5,036 nucleotides of DNA from positions 1 through 5,036 of the forward strand of contig SHZL01000209.1 in NCBI GenBank assembly GCA_009692275.1, in the 5' to 3' direction. Positions within the stretch are counted from its first letter, which is position 1. Each line of letters opens with the position of its first letter. Positions 1-5,036 of this stretch are shown here, piece by piece. The DNA is from Lysobacterales bacterium. GTDB taxonomy: Bacteria > Pseudomonadota > Gammaproteobacteria > Xanthomonadales > SZUA-36. Below the pieces are notes generated by a model. That model worked only from the letters and a program-made list of their open reading frames with translations, did not search any database and had not been told where the DNA came from. Both the position numbers and the translations under genes were made by a program.

Positions 1-61
1 GCATACCTCAGCTCCATAGCATGATATAGCCGGGATCACGATTTGACTAATCATGCCGCTG

Positions 62-67
62 TATAAT
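62..67 (+). promoter_or_regulatory. Candidate -10 box for the methyltransferase-tolC unit
   Basis: A perfect TATAAT lies at 62-67. A TTGACT at 43-48 resembles a -35 box, but the spacer is only 13 bp instead of about 17, so the two probably do not act as one sigma-70 promoter. A TG at 60-61 directly abuts the box, one base off the usual extended -10 arrangement. If the box is used, transcription would start near 74-75 and leave a 5' leader of about 200 nt before the ATG at 275. A perfect inverted repeat, CATGAT (20-25) and ATCATG (50-55), brackets the TTGACT and could be an operator. This is inference from consensus only. Confidence 0.35.
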
Positions 68-68
68 C

Positions 69-257
69 CCAGATTGCTGAAGGCCCGGGTGGCTGGCGGA
101 TTTGCGCACAGGTCGGTGAAGGGTTGACGCCCGGAAGTGACTAATGGCACTTAATCGACCCGCGGCAAAACCTCAGGCTTGTGTTGCTGCAAGCCATTTG
201 AAGCCTTAACCTAGCGGGCTGGCACACAGGCCAGGCAAAGAGGCCGGAGCAGGCTGG
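69..257 (+). other. Candidate structured 5' leader RNA
   Basis: The two ends of this stretch can pair: CCAG 69-72 with CTGG 254-257, TGCT 75-78 with AGCA 248-251, and GGCC 82-85 with GGCC 242-245. Inside are further stems: GGGTTGA 121-127 with TCGACCC 155-161 (one G-T wobble) enclosing AAGTG 135-139 with CACTT 148-152; GGCTTG 176-181 with CAAGCC 190-195, perfect with an 8-nt loop; and CTGGC 219-223 with GCCAG 230-234. The closing helix ends just before the ribosome binding site at 263-267, so folding could affect translation of the methyltransferase. If transcription starts near 74, the outermost CCAG/CTGG pairs would not form. I do not recognise a known riboswitch or 6S-type consensus. It could be a cis-regulatory leader, a separate small RNA, or chance pairing in G+C-rich DNA. 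Confidence 0.3.
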
Positions 258-262
258 AGATC

Positions 263-267
263 AGGAG
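263..267 (+). promoter_or_regulatory. Ribosome binding site that fixes the methyltransferase start
   Basis: AGGAG lies 7 nt before the ATG at 275, a normal spacing, but only 1 nt before the in-frame TTG at 269. This selects ATG 275 as the start and removes two residues from the longest possible reading frame. Confidence 0.8.
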
Positions 268-274
268 CTTGAAC

Positions 275-928
275 ATGAATTTTGAACGCGCCCGTTCCAA
301 CATGGTAGAGCAGCAGGTACGAACCTGGGAAGTGCTGGACAGCAAAGTTCTCGGGTTGATGGAGAACGTCCACCGCGAGGATTTTGTGCCGCTGCGCTAT
401 CGCAAACTGGCTTTTGCCGACCTGTCGGTGCCGCTGGCTATGGGCCAGAGCATGATGTGCCCCAGGGTAGAGGGGCGCATGCTGCAGGCGCTGGACTTGC
501 AGCAGGAAGACTCAATACTGGAAATTGGAACAGGTAGCGGGTTCATTACCGCCTGCTTATCCCTCATGGCCCGGCACGTGGTCAGCGTGGAGTTGTTCGA
601 GGAGTTATACCTTGAGGCCGAAATCCGCCTGCGGGACAAGCACATGCACAACGTGGAGCTGTATGTCGGCGATGCCATGACAGGCTGGCAACCACAACAG
701 GCGCACGATGTTGTCGTTGTCACCGGGTCGGTTCCCGCTGTTCCGAAGTCATTTCGTGACTGGGTCAATCCCGGCGGGCGGATGTTCGTGGTTGTTGGCG
801 AATCGCCCGCGATGGAGGCCCGGTTGTTGACTCGCGTGGGATTCAGCGACTGGCTTGAAGAGAGCTTGTTTGAAACAGATTTGCCGAGGTTAATGAATTC
901 TACTCCACCGGCCAATTTTGACTTTTAA
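275..928 (+). CDS. PCMT-family protein methyltransferase (isoaspartate O-methyltransferase-like paralogue)
   Basis: This is a 217-residue cytoplasmic SAM-dependent methyltransferase of the protein-L-isoaspartate O-methyltransferase (PCMT) fold. The SAM-binding glycine loop is LEIGTGSGF at residues 82-90, the acidic residue ending the next strand is E106 in VVSVE, and a third motif, VGDA, lies at 131-134. Canonical Pcm has a GQTISxP loop whose serine is part of the active site. Here the matching stretch is GQSMMCP (57-63), so that serine is replaced by methionine. The N-terminus, beginning MNFERARSNMVEQQVR, and the LFET motif near the C-terminus resemble a subfamily I associate with tolC and waaA neighbourhoods rather than with the true repair enzyme. 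Isoaspartate repair activity is therefore uncertain and the substrate unknown. ATG 275 is chosen because AGGAG lies 7 nt upstream. tolC follows after 82 bp on the same strand with no clear terminator between, so the two are probably co-transcribed. Confidence 0.88.
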   Translation: MNFERARSNMVEQQVRTWEVLDSKVLGLMENVHREDFVPLRYRKLAFADLSVPLAMGQSMMCPRVEGRMLQALDLQQEDSILEIGTGSGFITACLSLMARHVVSVELFEELYLEAEIRLRDKHMHNVELYVGDAMTGWQPQQAHDVVVVTGSVPAVPKSFRDWVNPGGRMFVVVGESPAMEARLLTRVGFSDWLEESLFETDLPRLMNSTPPANFDF

Positions 929-1010
929 TCCGGCCGGAGCTGGGTAAACGGCCTGCATACGAGGTTGGGGCAAGTATCCGGGGTGCAGCCAAAGATTAAG
1001 GGAGTGGGAC

Positions 1011-2372
1011 ATGTTGAATAGAAAATTGTCGTATCGGGGGCCGTGTTGGCTGGCGGTTTGCTGCCTGATGGCAACGGCACCGGCGTTTGCAGTCAATCTC
1101 GATGGCGTCCTCGATCTTGCCCTGAAAAATGATCCTCGCTTGCGCGCCGCAGCATATCGGCGTGATGCGGTTGCTGAGAACAAAACCCAGGCCGTAGCCA
1201 ACCTGCTGCCGCACCTCGGGGCAAGCGCCACCTATGATCGGGGCAACTCCAAAGTGACCATTGCTGACACCGAGGTTTCAGACAGTGATGTGAGCAATGA
1301 CAGTTACAGCGTGTGGCTGCGGCAAAGTCTTTATCGCCAGGAGAATTACGAGAGCCTGGACATTGCCCGTTCGCAGATTTCCGAGGCCGATGCGTTGTAC
1401 CAGGTTGCTTACCTGGATTTCCTCGTGCGGATTGCCGAGCGCTACTTCCTGGTGCTGACGCTGACGGATGGCGTTACGTTTGCCGAGGCCGAGGAAACGG
1501 CTTTTCAGCGTCAATACGAGCAGGCCGAGCAGCGCTTTGAAGTGGGACTGACGGCGGTCACTGATGTGCACGAAGCAAAAGCCAGCTATGACACTGCGCG
1601 TGCCCGTGCCATCGTTTCACGCAATAACCTGGCGGATGCCAAGGAAGCCATGCGTGAGCTGACCGGCACTTACTTTGAAGATTATGACAATCTCCAGCCT
1701 GTGCTGCCACTGGTGGAGCCCTCTCCAGCCGATGCGGAAGAGTGGGTCAAGATGGCTCTTGCCAGCAGTCCCAGCATCCGTTCCGTGCAAGCCAGCGTTG
1801 AAGTCGCCGAAGCCGACGTGCGTTTCCAGCGTGCCGGCCACTTCCCCACGCTGGATCTGGTGGCGAGGTATAACGACTACACCAATAACAAATACCTGGT
1901 GCGCGACGACTTCCAGCAGCCTATTGGGTCCACCTCCCTTGGGGTAGATGACACCACGGTAGAATTGTTGCTGGCAGTGCCTATTTACTCGGGAGGTGCC
2001 GTCAGTTCACGCACACGCCAGGCCAGTTACCTGTTCGATGCCCGCTCACAGGATCTCGAAGATGTGCAGCGCGCAACGGTGCGCCAGGCGCGAAATTCTT
2101 ATCGTGGCGTGCTCAGCGGCATTGAAGAAGTCGGAGCGTATGGCCAGGCGGTGATTTCTGCGCAAAGCTCGGTCGAAGCCACCCAGGCGGGCTTCGAAGT
2201 GGGTACCCGTACCATCGTCGACGTGTTGATAGCCGAGCAGCATTTTTACCAGGCGCAACGGGATAATTCCCTGGCCCGGCATGGCTATATTCTAAGCCAC
2301 CTTCGGCTGAAGCTGGTTGCCGGCTTGTTGACCGAGGACGATCTGCTGGTGGTCAATCAGTTATTGCAGTAG
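1011..2372 (+). CDS. tolC: TolC-family outer-membrane channel protein
   Basis: This 453-residue protein belongs to the TolC/OEP family, whose members trimerise into an outer-membrane beta-barrel with a long periplasmic alpha-helical tunnel. They serve as the exit duct for RND or MFS efflux pumps and type I secretion. A signal peptide is clear: basic N-terminus, hydrophobic core, and probable cleavage after APAFA at residue 27. The internal duplication typical of the family is visible as RFEVGLTAVTDV (175-186) in the first half and GFEVGTRTIVDV (394-405) in the second. Barrel-strand-like segments include VWLRQSLY (101-108) and VPIYSGG (323-329), the latter just before the second helical region. 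Length fits the family (about 420-490 residues). AAGGGAG at 998-1004 lies 6 nt before the ATG. No partner pump or adaptor gene is in the window, so substrates cannot be assigned. The gene converges on waaA, 19 bp away. Confidence 0.93.
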   Translation: MLNRKLSYRGPCWLAVCCLMATAPAFAVNLDGVLDLALKNDPRLRAAAYRRDAVAENKTQAVANLLPHLGASATYDRGNSKVTIADTEVSDSDVSNDSYSVWLRQSLYRQENYESLDIARSQISEADALYQVAYLDFLVRIAERYFLVLTLTDGVTFAEAEETAFQRQYEQAEQRFEVGLTAVTDVHEAKASYDTARARAIVSRNNLADAKEAMRELTGTYFEDYDNLQPVLPLVEPSPADAEEWVKMALASSPSIRSVQASVEVAEADVRFQRAGHFPTLDLVARYNDYTNNKYLVRDDFQQPIGSTSLGVDDTTVELLLAVPIYSGGAVSSRTRQASYLFDARSQDLEDVQRATVRQARNSYRGVLSGIEEVGAYGQAVISAQSSVEATQAGFEVGTRTIVDVLIAEQHFYQAQRDNSLARHGYILSHLRLKLVAGLLTEDDLLVVNQLLQ

Positions 2373-2402
2373 GCCCCGATTGCAATAGCCCCTATTGCAT
2401 TA
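2363..2402. repeat. Three imperfect tandem units at the tolC/waaA junction
   Basis: ATTGCAGTAGGCCCC (2363-2377), ATTGCAATAGCCCC (2379-2392) and a partial ATTGCATTA (2394-2402) follow one another with a period of about 16 bp. The first unit contains the last codons and stop of tolC, and the third the last codons of waaA on the other strand. ATTGCA and TGCAAT elements can also pair with each other, giving alternative hairpins. The array may have arisen by local duplication at the gene ends. Confidence 0.6.
2381..2399. terminator. Hairpin between convergent tolC and waaA, possible bidirectional terminator
   Basis: TGCAATAG (2381-2388) and CTATTGCA (2392-2399) form a perfect 8-bp stem around a CCC loop. 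Its place between two convergent stop codons suggests termination or 3'-end protection for both transcripts. The stem is A+T-rich and no T-run follows on either strand, so it is not a classical intrinsic terminator. One arm covers the waaA stop codon and its last two sense codons. Confidence 0.35.
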
Positions 2403-3681
2403 AACTTGCGCTGCGACCGTCCGCCAGCAAGCGGTCGGCAATTTCCAGGGTACGCGCCAGCGCACCCTGGCCCTGTGCAACCAGCGCCAGTCCGGCGGAT
2501 CCCATCCGTTGCCGCAAGGCGGCATCACCCAGCAACTCGCACACCCAGTGCTCCAGTTGCGCTGCATTGAGCACCTGTTTCGCACCACCTGCAGCCAGCA
2601 ATTCACGGCTGATTTCGGCAAAGTTAAACGTGTGTGGGCCCAGCAGCACCGGTACCGACAAGGCCGCCGGCTCAAGCATGTTATGCCCGCCCACTGCAAC
2701 CAGGCTGCCACCAACAAATGCCACGTCGCAAGCCGCATAAAACTGCAGCAGCTCCCCCATGGCGTCTACCACCAGGCACTGGACCGAAGCAGGACAGGGC
2801 AGCCCGGCACTCCAAAGATGCACCGACAGACCGCTTGCACGGGCGAGCTGGACTGCCTGTGGGAAGCGTTCCGGGTGGCGCGGCACGAGGATCAGCAGAG
2901 CTGCCGGGAAATGTTTCAGCACCCCCTGGAAGGCTTCCAGTACCGGGCTTTCCTCGCCCTCACGGGTGCTGGCAGCAAGGAATACGGGCCGCTGCTCAGC
3001 CCGGGCCCGCCGCAGCGCCTGTCCCTGCATGTGCAGTGCGGGGGGTAGCTTTAGTTCAAACTTGAGATTGCCGCTGACCGTGATGCGGGCAGGCTCGGCG
3101 CCAAGCGCGGCAAAACGCGTCGCGTCGTTTTCGCTTTGCGCTGCAATGCAACTAACCTGCAGCAGGGCGTCGCCCACGAGTCTGCGCACGCGCTGGAAGC
3201 GGGGGAACGATTTTTCGGAAATGCGGGCATTGGCCAACAATATGGGTATGTTGTGCTGCGCCGCGGCATGATAGAGGTTGGGCCAGATTTCCGTTTCCAT
3301 GACGATCAGCAAGCGCGGTCGTGTGTGGCGGAAAAAACGTTGCACACAGCCCGGCAGATCCAGCGGGATATACACATGTTGCACCGGAGCACCAAACAAC
3401 GCCCTGATCCGGGCTGAGCCGGTCGGGGTAAAGCAGGTAAGCGACAAAGGCAGGCCGGGATAGCGTGACAGCAGCGCAAGGACCAGGGGCGTTGCCGCAT
3501 TGACCTCGCCCACGGAAGCAGCATGCACCACAATGCCGCCCGGCGTCATTGCCCGTAGCGACAGGGCAAAACGCTCCCGCCAGCGGCGGCGGTACTCCGG
3601 TTCGCGCAGGCTGCGCCATCCCAGGTGCAACAACAGCAAAGGCGCGAAGAAGTAGCTGGCGAGTTTATACACCCTGTACAT
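2392..3681 (-). CDS. waaA: 3-deoxy-D-manno-octulosonic acid (Kdo) transferase
   Basis: This 429-residue GT30 glycosyltransferase transfers Kdo from CMP-Kdo to lipid IVA at the cytoplasmic face of the inner membrane, an essential step in LPS inner-core synthesis. It begins with a membrane anchor (about residues 4-22) followed by a basic, arginine-rich stretch ending RERFAL, as usual for WaaA. The N-terminal domain carries HAASVGE (53-59), in which E59 corresponds to the catalytic glutamate, and METEIWPN (128-135). The C-terminal nucleotide-sugar domain includes GNLKFEL (204-210), AASTREGEE (236-244), PRHPERF (267-273) and GGHNMLEP (331-338). Length matches the family (about 420-430). The ATG is preceded by AAGGG with 8 nt spacing. 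Whether it adds one, two or more Kdo units cannot be read from sequence. It converges on tolC and diverges from lpxL, which acts on its product. Confidence 0.96.
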   Translation of the reverse strand: MYRVYKLASYFFAPLLLLHLGWRSLREPEYRRRWRERFALSLRAMTPGGIVVHAASVGEVNAATPLVLALLSRYPGLPLSLTCFTPTGSARIRALFGAPVQHVYIPLDLPGCVQRFFRHTRPRLLIVMETEIWPNLYHAAAQHNIPILLANARISEKSFPRFQRVRRLVGDALLQVSCIAAQSENDATRFAALGAEPARITVSGNLKFELKLPPALHMQGQALRRARAEQRPVFLAASTREGEESPVLEAFQGVLKHFPAALLILVPRHPERFPQAVQLARASGLSVHLWSAGLPCPASVQCLVVDAMGELLQFYAACDVAFVGGSLVAVGGHNMLEPAALSVPVLLGPHTFNFAEISRELLAAGGAKQVLNAAQLEHWVCELLGDAALRQRMGSAGLALVAQGQGALARTLEIADRLLADGRSASLMQ

Positions 3682-3692
3682 TGGTCTGGCCC

Positions 3693-3722
3693 TTGTCTCG
3701 CCTGTTCTCTAAAAAGTATAGC
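3693..3722 (+). promoter_or_regulatory. Possible sigma-70 promoter for lpxL
   Basis: TTGTCT (3693-3698) and TATAGC (3717-3722) are separated by 18 bp, each matching consensus at four of six bases. The -10 box coincides with the waaA extended -10 read on the opposite strand. Use of this site would give an lpxL leader of about 90 nt. A TATATC at 3730-3735 is a weaker alternative -10. Confidence 0.25.
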
Positions 3723-3723
3723 A
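3715..3723 (-). promoter_or_regulatory. Extended -10 promoter for waaA
   Basis: Read on the minus strand this is TGC followed by TATACT, a good extended -10 element (TGn-TATAAT type). No convincing -35 hexamer lies at the usual distance, which is tolerated by extended -10 promoters. The predicted start near 3708 gives a 5' leader of about 27 nt before the waaA ATG. Confidence 0.5.
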
Positions 3724-3809
3724 CTGGGGTATATCAGCGGGCGTTGCAGGTCGGGGGCCCAGACAAAAGATGCGGGTGAGCGCCAGAGCTTGGACTCAGC
3801 AGCGTAAGC

Positions 3810-3814
3810 AAGGA
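3810..3814 (+). promoter_or_regulatory. Ribosome binding site of lpxL with ambiguous start choice
   Basis: AAGGA lies 4 nt before the ATG at 3819 and 10 nt before an in-frame ATG at 3825; a third in-frame ATG is at 3831. The first spacing is rather short and the second rather long, so the site alone does not decide between 3819 and 3825. Confidence 0.55.
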
Positions 3815-3818
3815 CAAT

Positions 3819-4778
3819 ATGACTATGCCCATGATTGAGCCAGCCATAACTCCGTCACCACCCGTCCCACCCCGGCCAGCCTGCACTTTGCGCAACCTGC
3901 CGGCGTGGCTGGCCGTGGGCTTACTCTGGTTGCTGGGCAAGACACCGCAGTGGCTGGCCCTGGCCCTGACCGTTCCTTTGGCGGCTCTGTTGCGCTTCGG
4001 TATGAGGCGCAGGTGCAAAATCGCGCGGCGCAATATTGAACGCTGCTTTCCTGCACTGGCTGAAGCCGAACGGGACAGGCTGGTGCGCGACAGCTGCCGG
4101 GCATTGGCCCGGGCGGTGTTCGAAATTGCCTGGGCATGGTCGGCTTCCGATGCATTCATGCACCGCCTCAGCCGGGTGGAGGGATTGGAGAACCTGGTGG
4201 CGGCCAGGGCGGGAGGGCGCGGCGTCTTGCTCATAACCGCCCACCTCAGTTGCCTGGAGATTGGTGCCCGCATGATGGTGCTGGGCCTGGACCCGGGTTT
4301 ACCGGTCAGCGGAATCTACCGGCCGCTGCGCAACCCGGTGCTGGAGTGGTATCAGAATCGCGGACGGCGCTATGGTGCATCCATGATCAGCAAGCGGGAC
4401 ATGCGCGCCGCTATTCGCCTGTTACGCAGCGGCGGGCTGGTGTGGTATGCGCCCGACCAGGACTTCGGCCGCAAGCAAAGTGTGTTCGTGCCATTCTTCG
4501 GTATCCAGACAGCCACTTTGCTGGCCACGCACCGCCTGCCACTCATGACGGGCTGTGCGGTGGTTCCCATGTTTCCGGTTTATGATGAAACTGCGCGGCG
4601 CTATGCCATCAAGTTTCTGCCGGCCCTGGAGTCGTTTCCGGGACCGGATGCCACGGCAGACCTGGCACGAGTGAGCGCTATCATGGAGCAGCACATCCGC
4701 TGCGCGCCCCAGCAATACTGGTGGATTCATCGCCGCTTCAAGACACGACCTGAAGGAGAGGAAGGGTTTTATGCCTGA
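3819..4778 (+). CDS. lpxL: Lipid A late acyltransferase, LpxL/HtrB family
   Basis: This 319-residue protein belongs to the LpxL/LpxM/HtrB family, inner-membrane enzymes that move a fatty acyl chain (laurate in Escherichia coli) from acyl-ACP to the hydroxyl of a primary acyl chain on Kdo-lipid A. The HX4D/E catalytic signature is HLSCLE, with H142 and E147, followed by IGAR. Other family motifs are YRPLRNP (167-173), APDQDFG (211-217) and the terminal WWIHRRFKTRP (301-311). A hydrophobic membrane segment spans about 28-58, preceded by a proline-rich tail of about 20 residues (PSPPVPPRP at 12-20) that is longer than usual. The overall motif style favours LpxL over LpxM, but chain length and position specificity cannot be read from sequence. 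The start is 3819 by longest frame; 3825 is also possible. It diverges from waaA, whose product is its expected substrate. Confidence 0.92.
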   Translation: MTMPMIEPAITPSPPVPPRPACTLRNLPAWLAVGLLWLLGKTPQWLALALTVPLAALLRFGMRRRCKIARRNIERCFPALAEAERDRLVRDSCRALARAVFEIAWAWSASDAFMHRLSRVEGLENLVAARAGGRGVLLITAHLSCLEIGARMMVLGLDPGLPVSGIYRPLRNPVLEWYQNRGRRYGASMISKRDMRAAIRLLRSGGLVWYAPDQDFGRKQSVFVPFFGIQTATLLATHRLPLMTGCAVVPMFPVYDETARRYAIKFLPALESFPGPDATADLARVSAIMEQHIRCAPQQYWWIHRRFKTRPEGEEGFYA

Positions 4779-4805
4779 TGTGCGGGAAAACCACGGGAGC
4801 AGAAC

Positions 4806-4895
4806 ATGAACAGTATCGCGAGGACATTGCTGCGGCTTTTTTTCGCACTCACGGTTGCGCTTATCACAGCAGCTATCCTGCGCTCATCGCTCTGA
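4806..4895 (+). CDS. Small single-helix membrane peptide, hypothetical (29 aa)
   Basis: I do not recognise this ORF as any known family. It begins with ATG, preceded by GGGAG (4795-4799) at 6 nt, one of the better ribosome binding sites in the window. The peptide has a short N-terminal part with two arginines (R6, R10), then a continuous hydrophobic stretch from L11 to L25 (LFFALTVALITAAIL), then RSSL and a TGA stop. This fits a single-pass inner-membrane small protein with a cytoplasmic N-terminus. It starts 27 nt after the lpxL stop, so translation from the lpxL mRNA is plausible. Its last 12 bases overlap the 3' end of the minus-strand gene at the right edge. It could instead be a chance frame, or the remnant of a longer protein; no continuation is evident after the stop. 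Confidence 0.4.
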   Translation: MNSIARTLLRLFFALTVALITAAILRSSL

Positions 4896-5036
4896 CCCTG
4901 GCAGGGCCATGCTGTCGCGCAGGCTTGCAGCCCACAATCCCACCAGGAACCACACCAGGGATGAGGTGTAGGTGCCATATACCGAAAAGTGCGAGTTCAG
5001 GGGGAACAGGATAAGTGCTATCGCCAGCGCATACGG
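4884..5036 (-). CDS. C-terminal end of a probable O-antigen ligase-like membrane protein (partial)
   Basis: Only the last 50 codons and the TGA stop (4884-4886) are present; the gene enters from the right edge. The visible part contains a hydrophobic helix (LAIALILFPLN), a short loop with the motif NSHFSVYGTY, a second helix (SSLVWFLVGLWAASL), and a polar tail ending GSER. A PLN-[TS]-H-x3-YG motif between two terminal helices is typical, as I recall, of O-antigen ligase/WaaL-like polytopic inner-membrane proteins, which attach polysaccharide to the lipid A-core in the periplasm. The waaA and lpxL neighbours support an LPS role. Another polytopic polymerase or ligase of the same superfamily is possible. 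The gene is convergent with lpxL. Confidence 0.65.
   Translation of the reverse strand, partial: PYALAIALILFPLNSHFSVYGTYTSSLVWFLVGLWAASLRDSMALPGSER

Noticed and set aside
100..165. Resemblance of the leader to riboswitches (a GCACAGG followed by GACGC as in c-di-GMP-I; GGTGAA as in cobalamin elements)
   Set aside because: Only short fragments match. The diagnostic cores (the c-di-GMP tetraloop and receptor, the B12 box) and the expected spacing are missing.
69..257. 6S RNA (ssrS)
   Set aside because: Size and paired ends are suggestive, but I cannot identify a conserved central bubble, and the usual neighbour (a 5-formyltetrahydrofolate cyclo-ligase gene) is absent.
918..949. TTGACT at 918-923 as the -35 of a dedicated tolC promoter
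   Set aside because: No -10-like hexamer lies 16-18 bp downstream; the nearest A+T-rich hexamer is spaced too far away.
932..953. Stem GGCCG/CGGCC between the methyltransferase gene and tolC as a terminator
   Set aside because: The stem has a 12-nt loop and no T-run follows, so it more likely allows read-through into tolC.
2509..3271. Long plus-strand frames opposite waaA
   Set aside because: They are antisense frames produced by G+C-rich codon structure; they have no recognisable domains or ribosome binding sites, while the minus strand encodes a full-length WaaA with all its motifs.
3734..4273. Minus-strand frame of 179 codons opposite lpxL
   Set aside because: Low-complexity arginine/alanine/serine-rich shadow of the lpxL coding strand with no motif or ribosome binding site.
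4838..4844. Run of seven T after a G+C-rich stretch as an intrinsic terminator of lpxL
   Set aside because: No complementary upstream arm for GCTGCGGC is found, and the run encodes LFF inside the small membrane ORF.
4778..5014. 78-codon plus-strand frame starting at the lpxL stop (ATG overlapping TGA)
   Set aside because: The translation is cysteine- and proline-rich with no domain, has a poorly placed ribosome binding site, and lies opposite the ligase-like gene, which gives a far more convincing protein.

Overview
The window looks like chromosomal DNA of a Gram-negative gammaproteobacterium with moderately high G+C. It carries outer-membrane and lipopolysaccharide (LPS) genes: a TolC-family outer-membrane channel, the Kdo transferase WaaA, a late lipid A acyltransferase of the LpxL/HtrB type, and the C-terminal end of a probable O-antigen ligase-like protein. 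The coupling of a PCMT-family methyltransferase to tolC and waaA recalls the Pseudomonadales/Cellvibrionales group, but that placement is an inference from gene order and protein style, with no database search behind it.

Layout: positions 1-274 are non-coding leader, with a TATAAT box and a stretch (about 69-257) whose two ends and interior can fold into a multi-stem structure. A PCMT-family methyltransferase (275-928, +) and tolC (1011-2372, +) follow and are probably co-transcribed. tolC converges on waaA (2392-3681, -) with only 19 bp between the stop codons; that junction holds a perfect hairpin and three imperfect tandem units. waaA and lpxL (3819-4778, +) diverge from a 137-bp spacer with apparently overlapping, face-to-face promoters. 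After lpxL there is a well-formed ribosome binding site and a 29-codon ORF for a single-helix membrane peptide (4806-4895, +). Its last 12 bases overlap the 3' end of a minus-strand gene entering from the right edge (4884-5036), which encodes two terminal membrane helices resembling O-antigen ligase proteins.

How the genes work together: WaaA adds Kdo to lipid IVA, LpxL then adds a secondary acyl chain to the Kdo-modified product, and an O-antigen ligase would attach polysaccharide to the finished core in the periplasm. TolC would form the outer-membrane exit duct for efflux pumps or type I secretion. The methyltransferase is a PCMT-fold paralogue lacking the usual catalytic-loop serine, so true isoaspartate repair is doubtful.

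I see no mobile element, CRISPR array, tRNA, rRNA or phage gene. The window is mostly ordinary core-genome content. The least explained parts are the structured leader, the junction repeats and the small membrane ORF.
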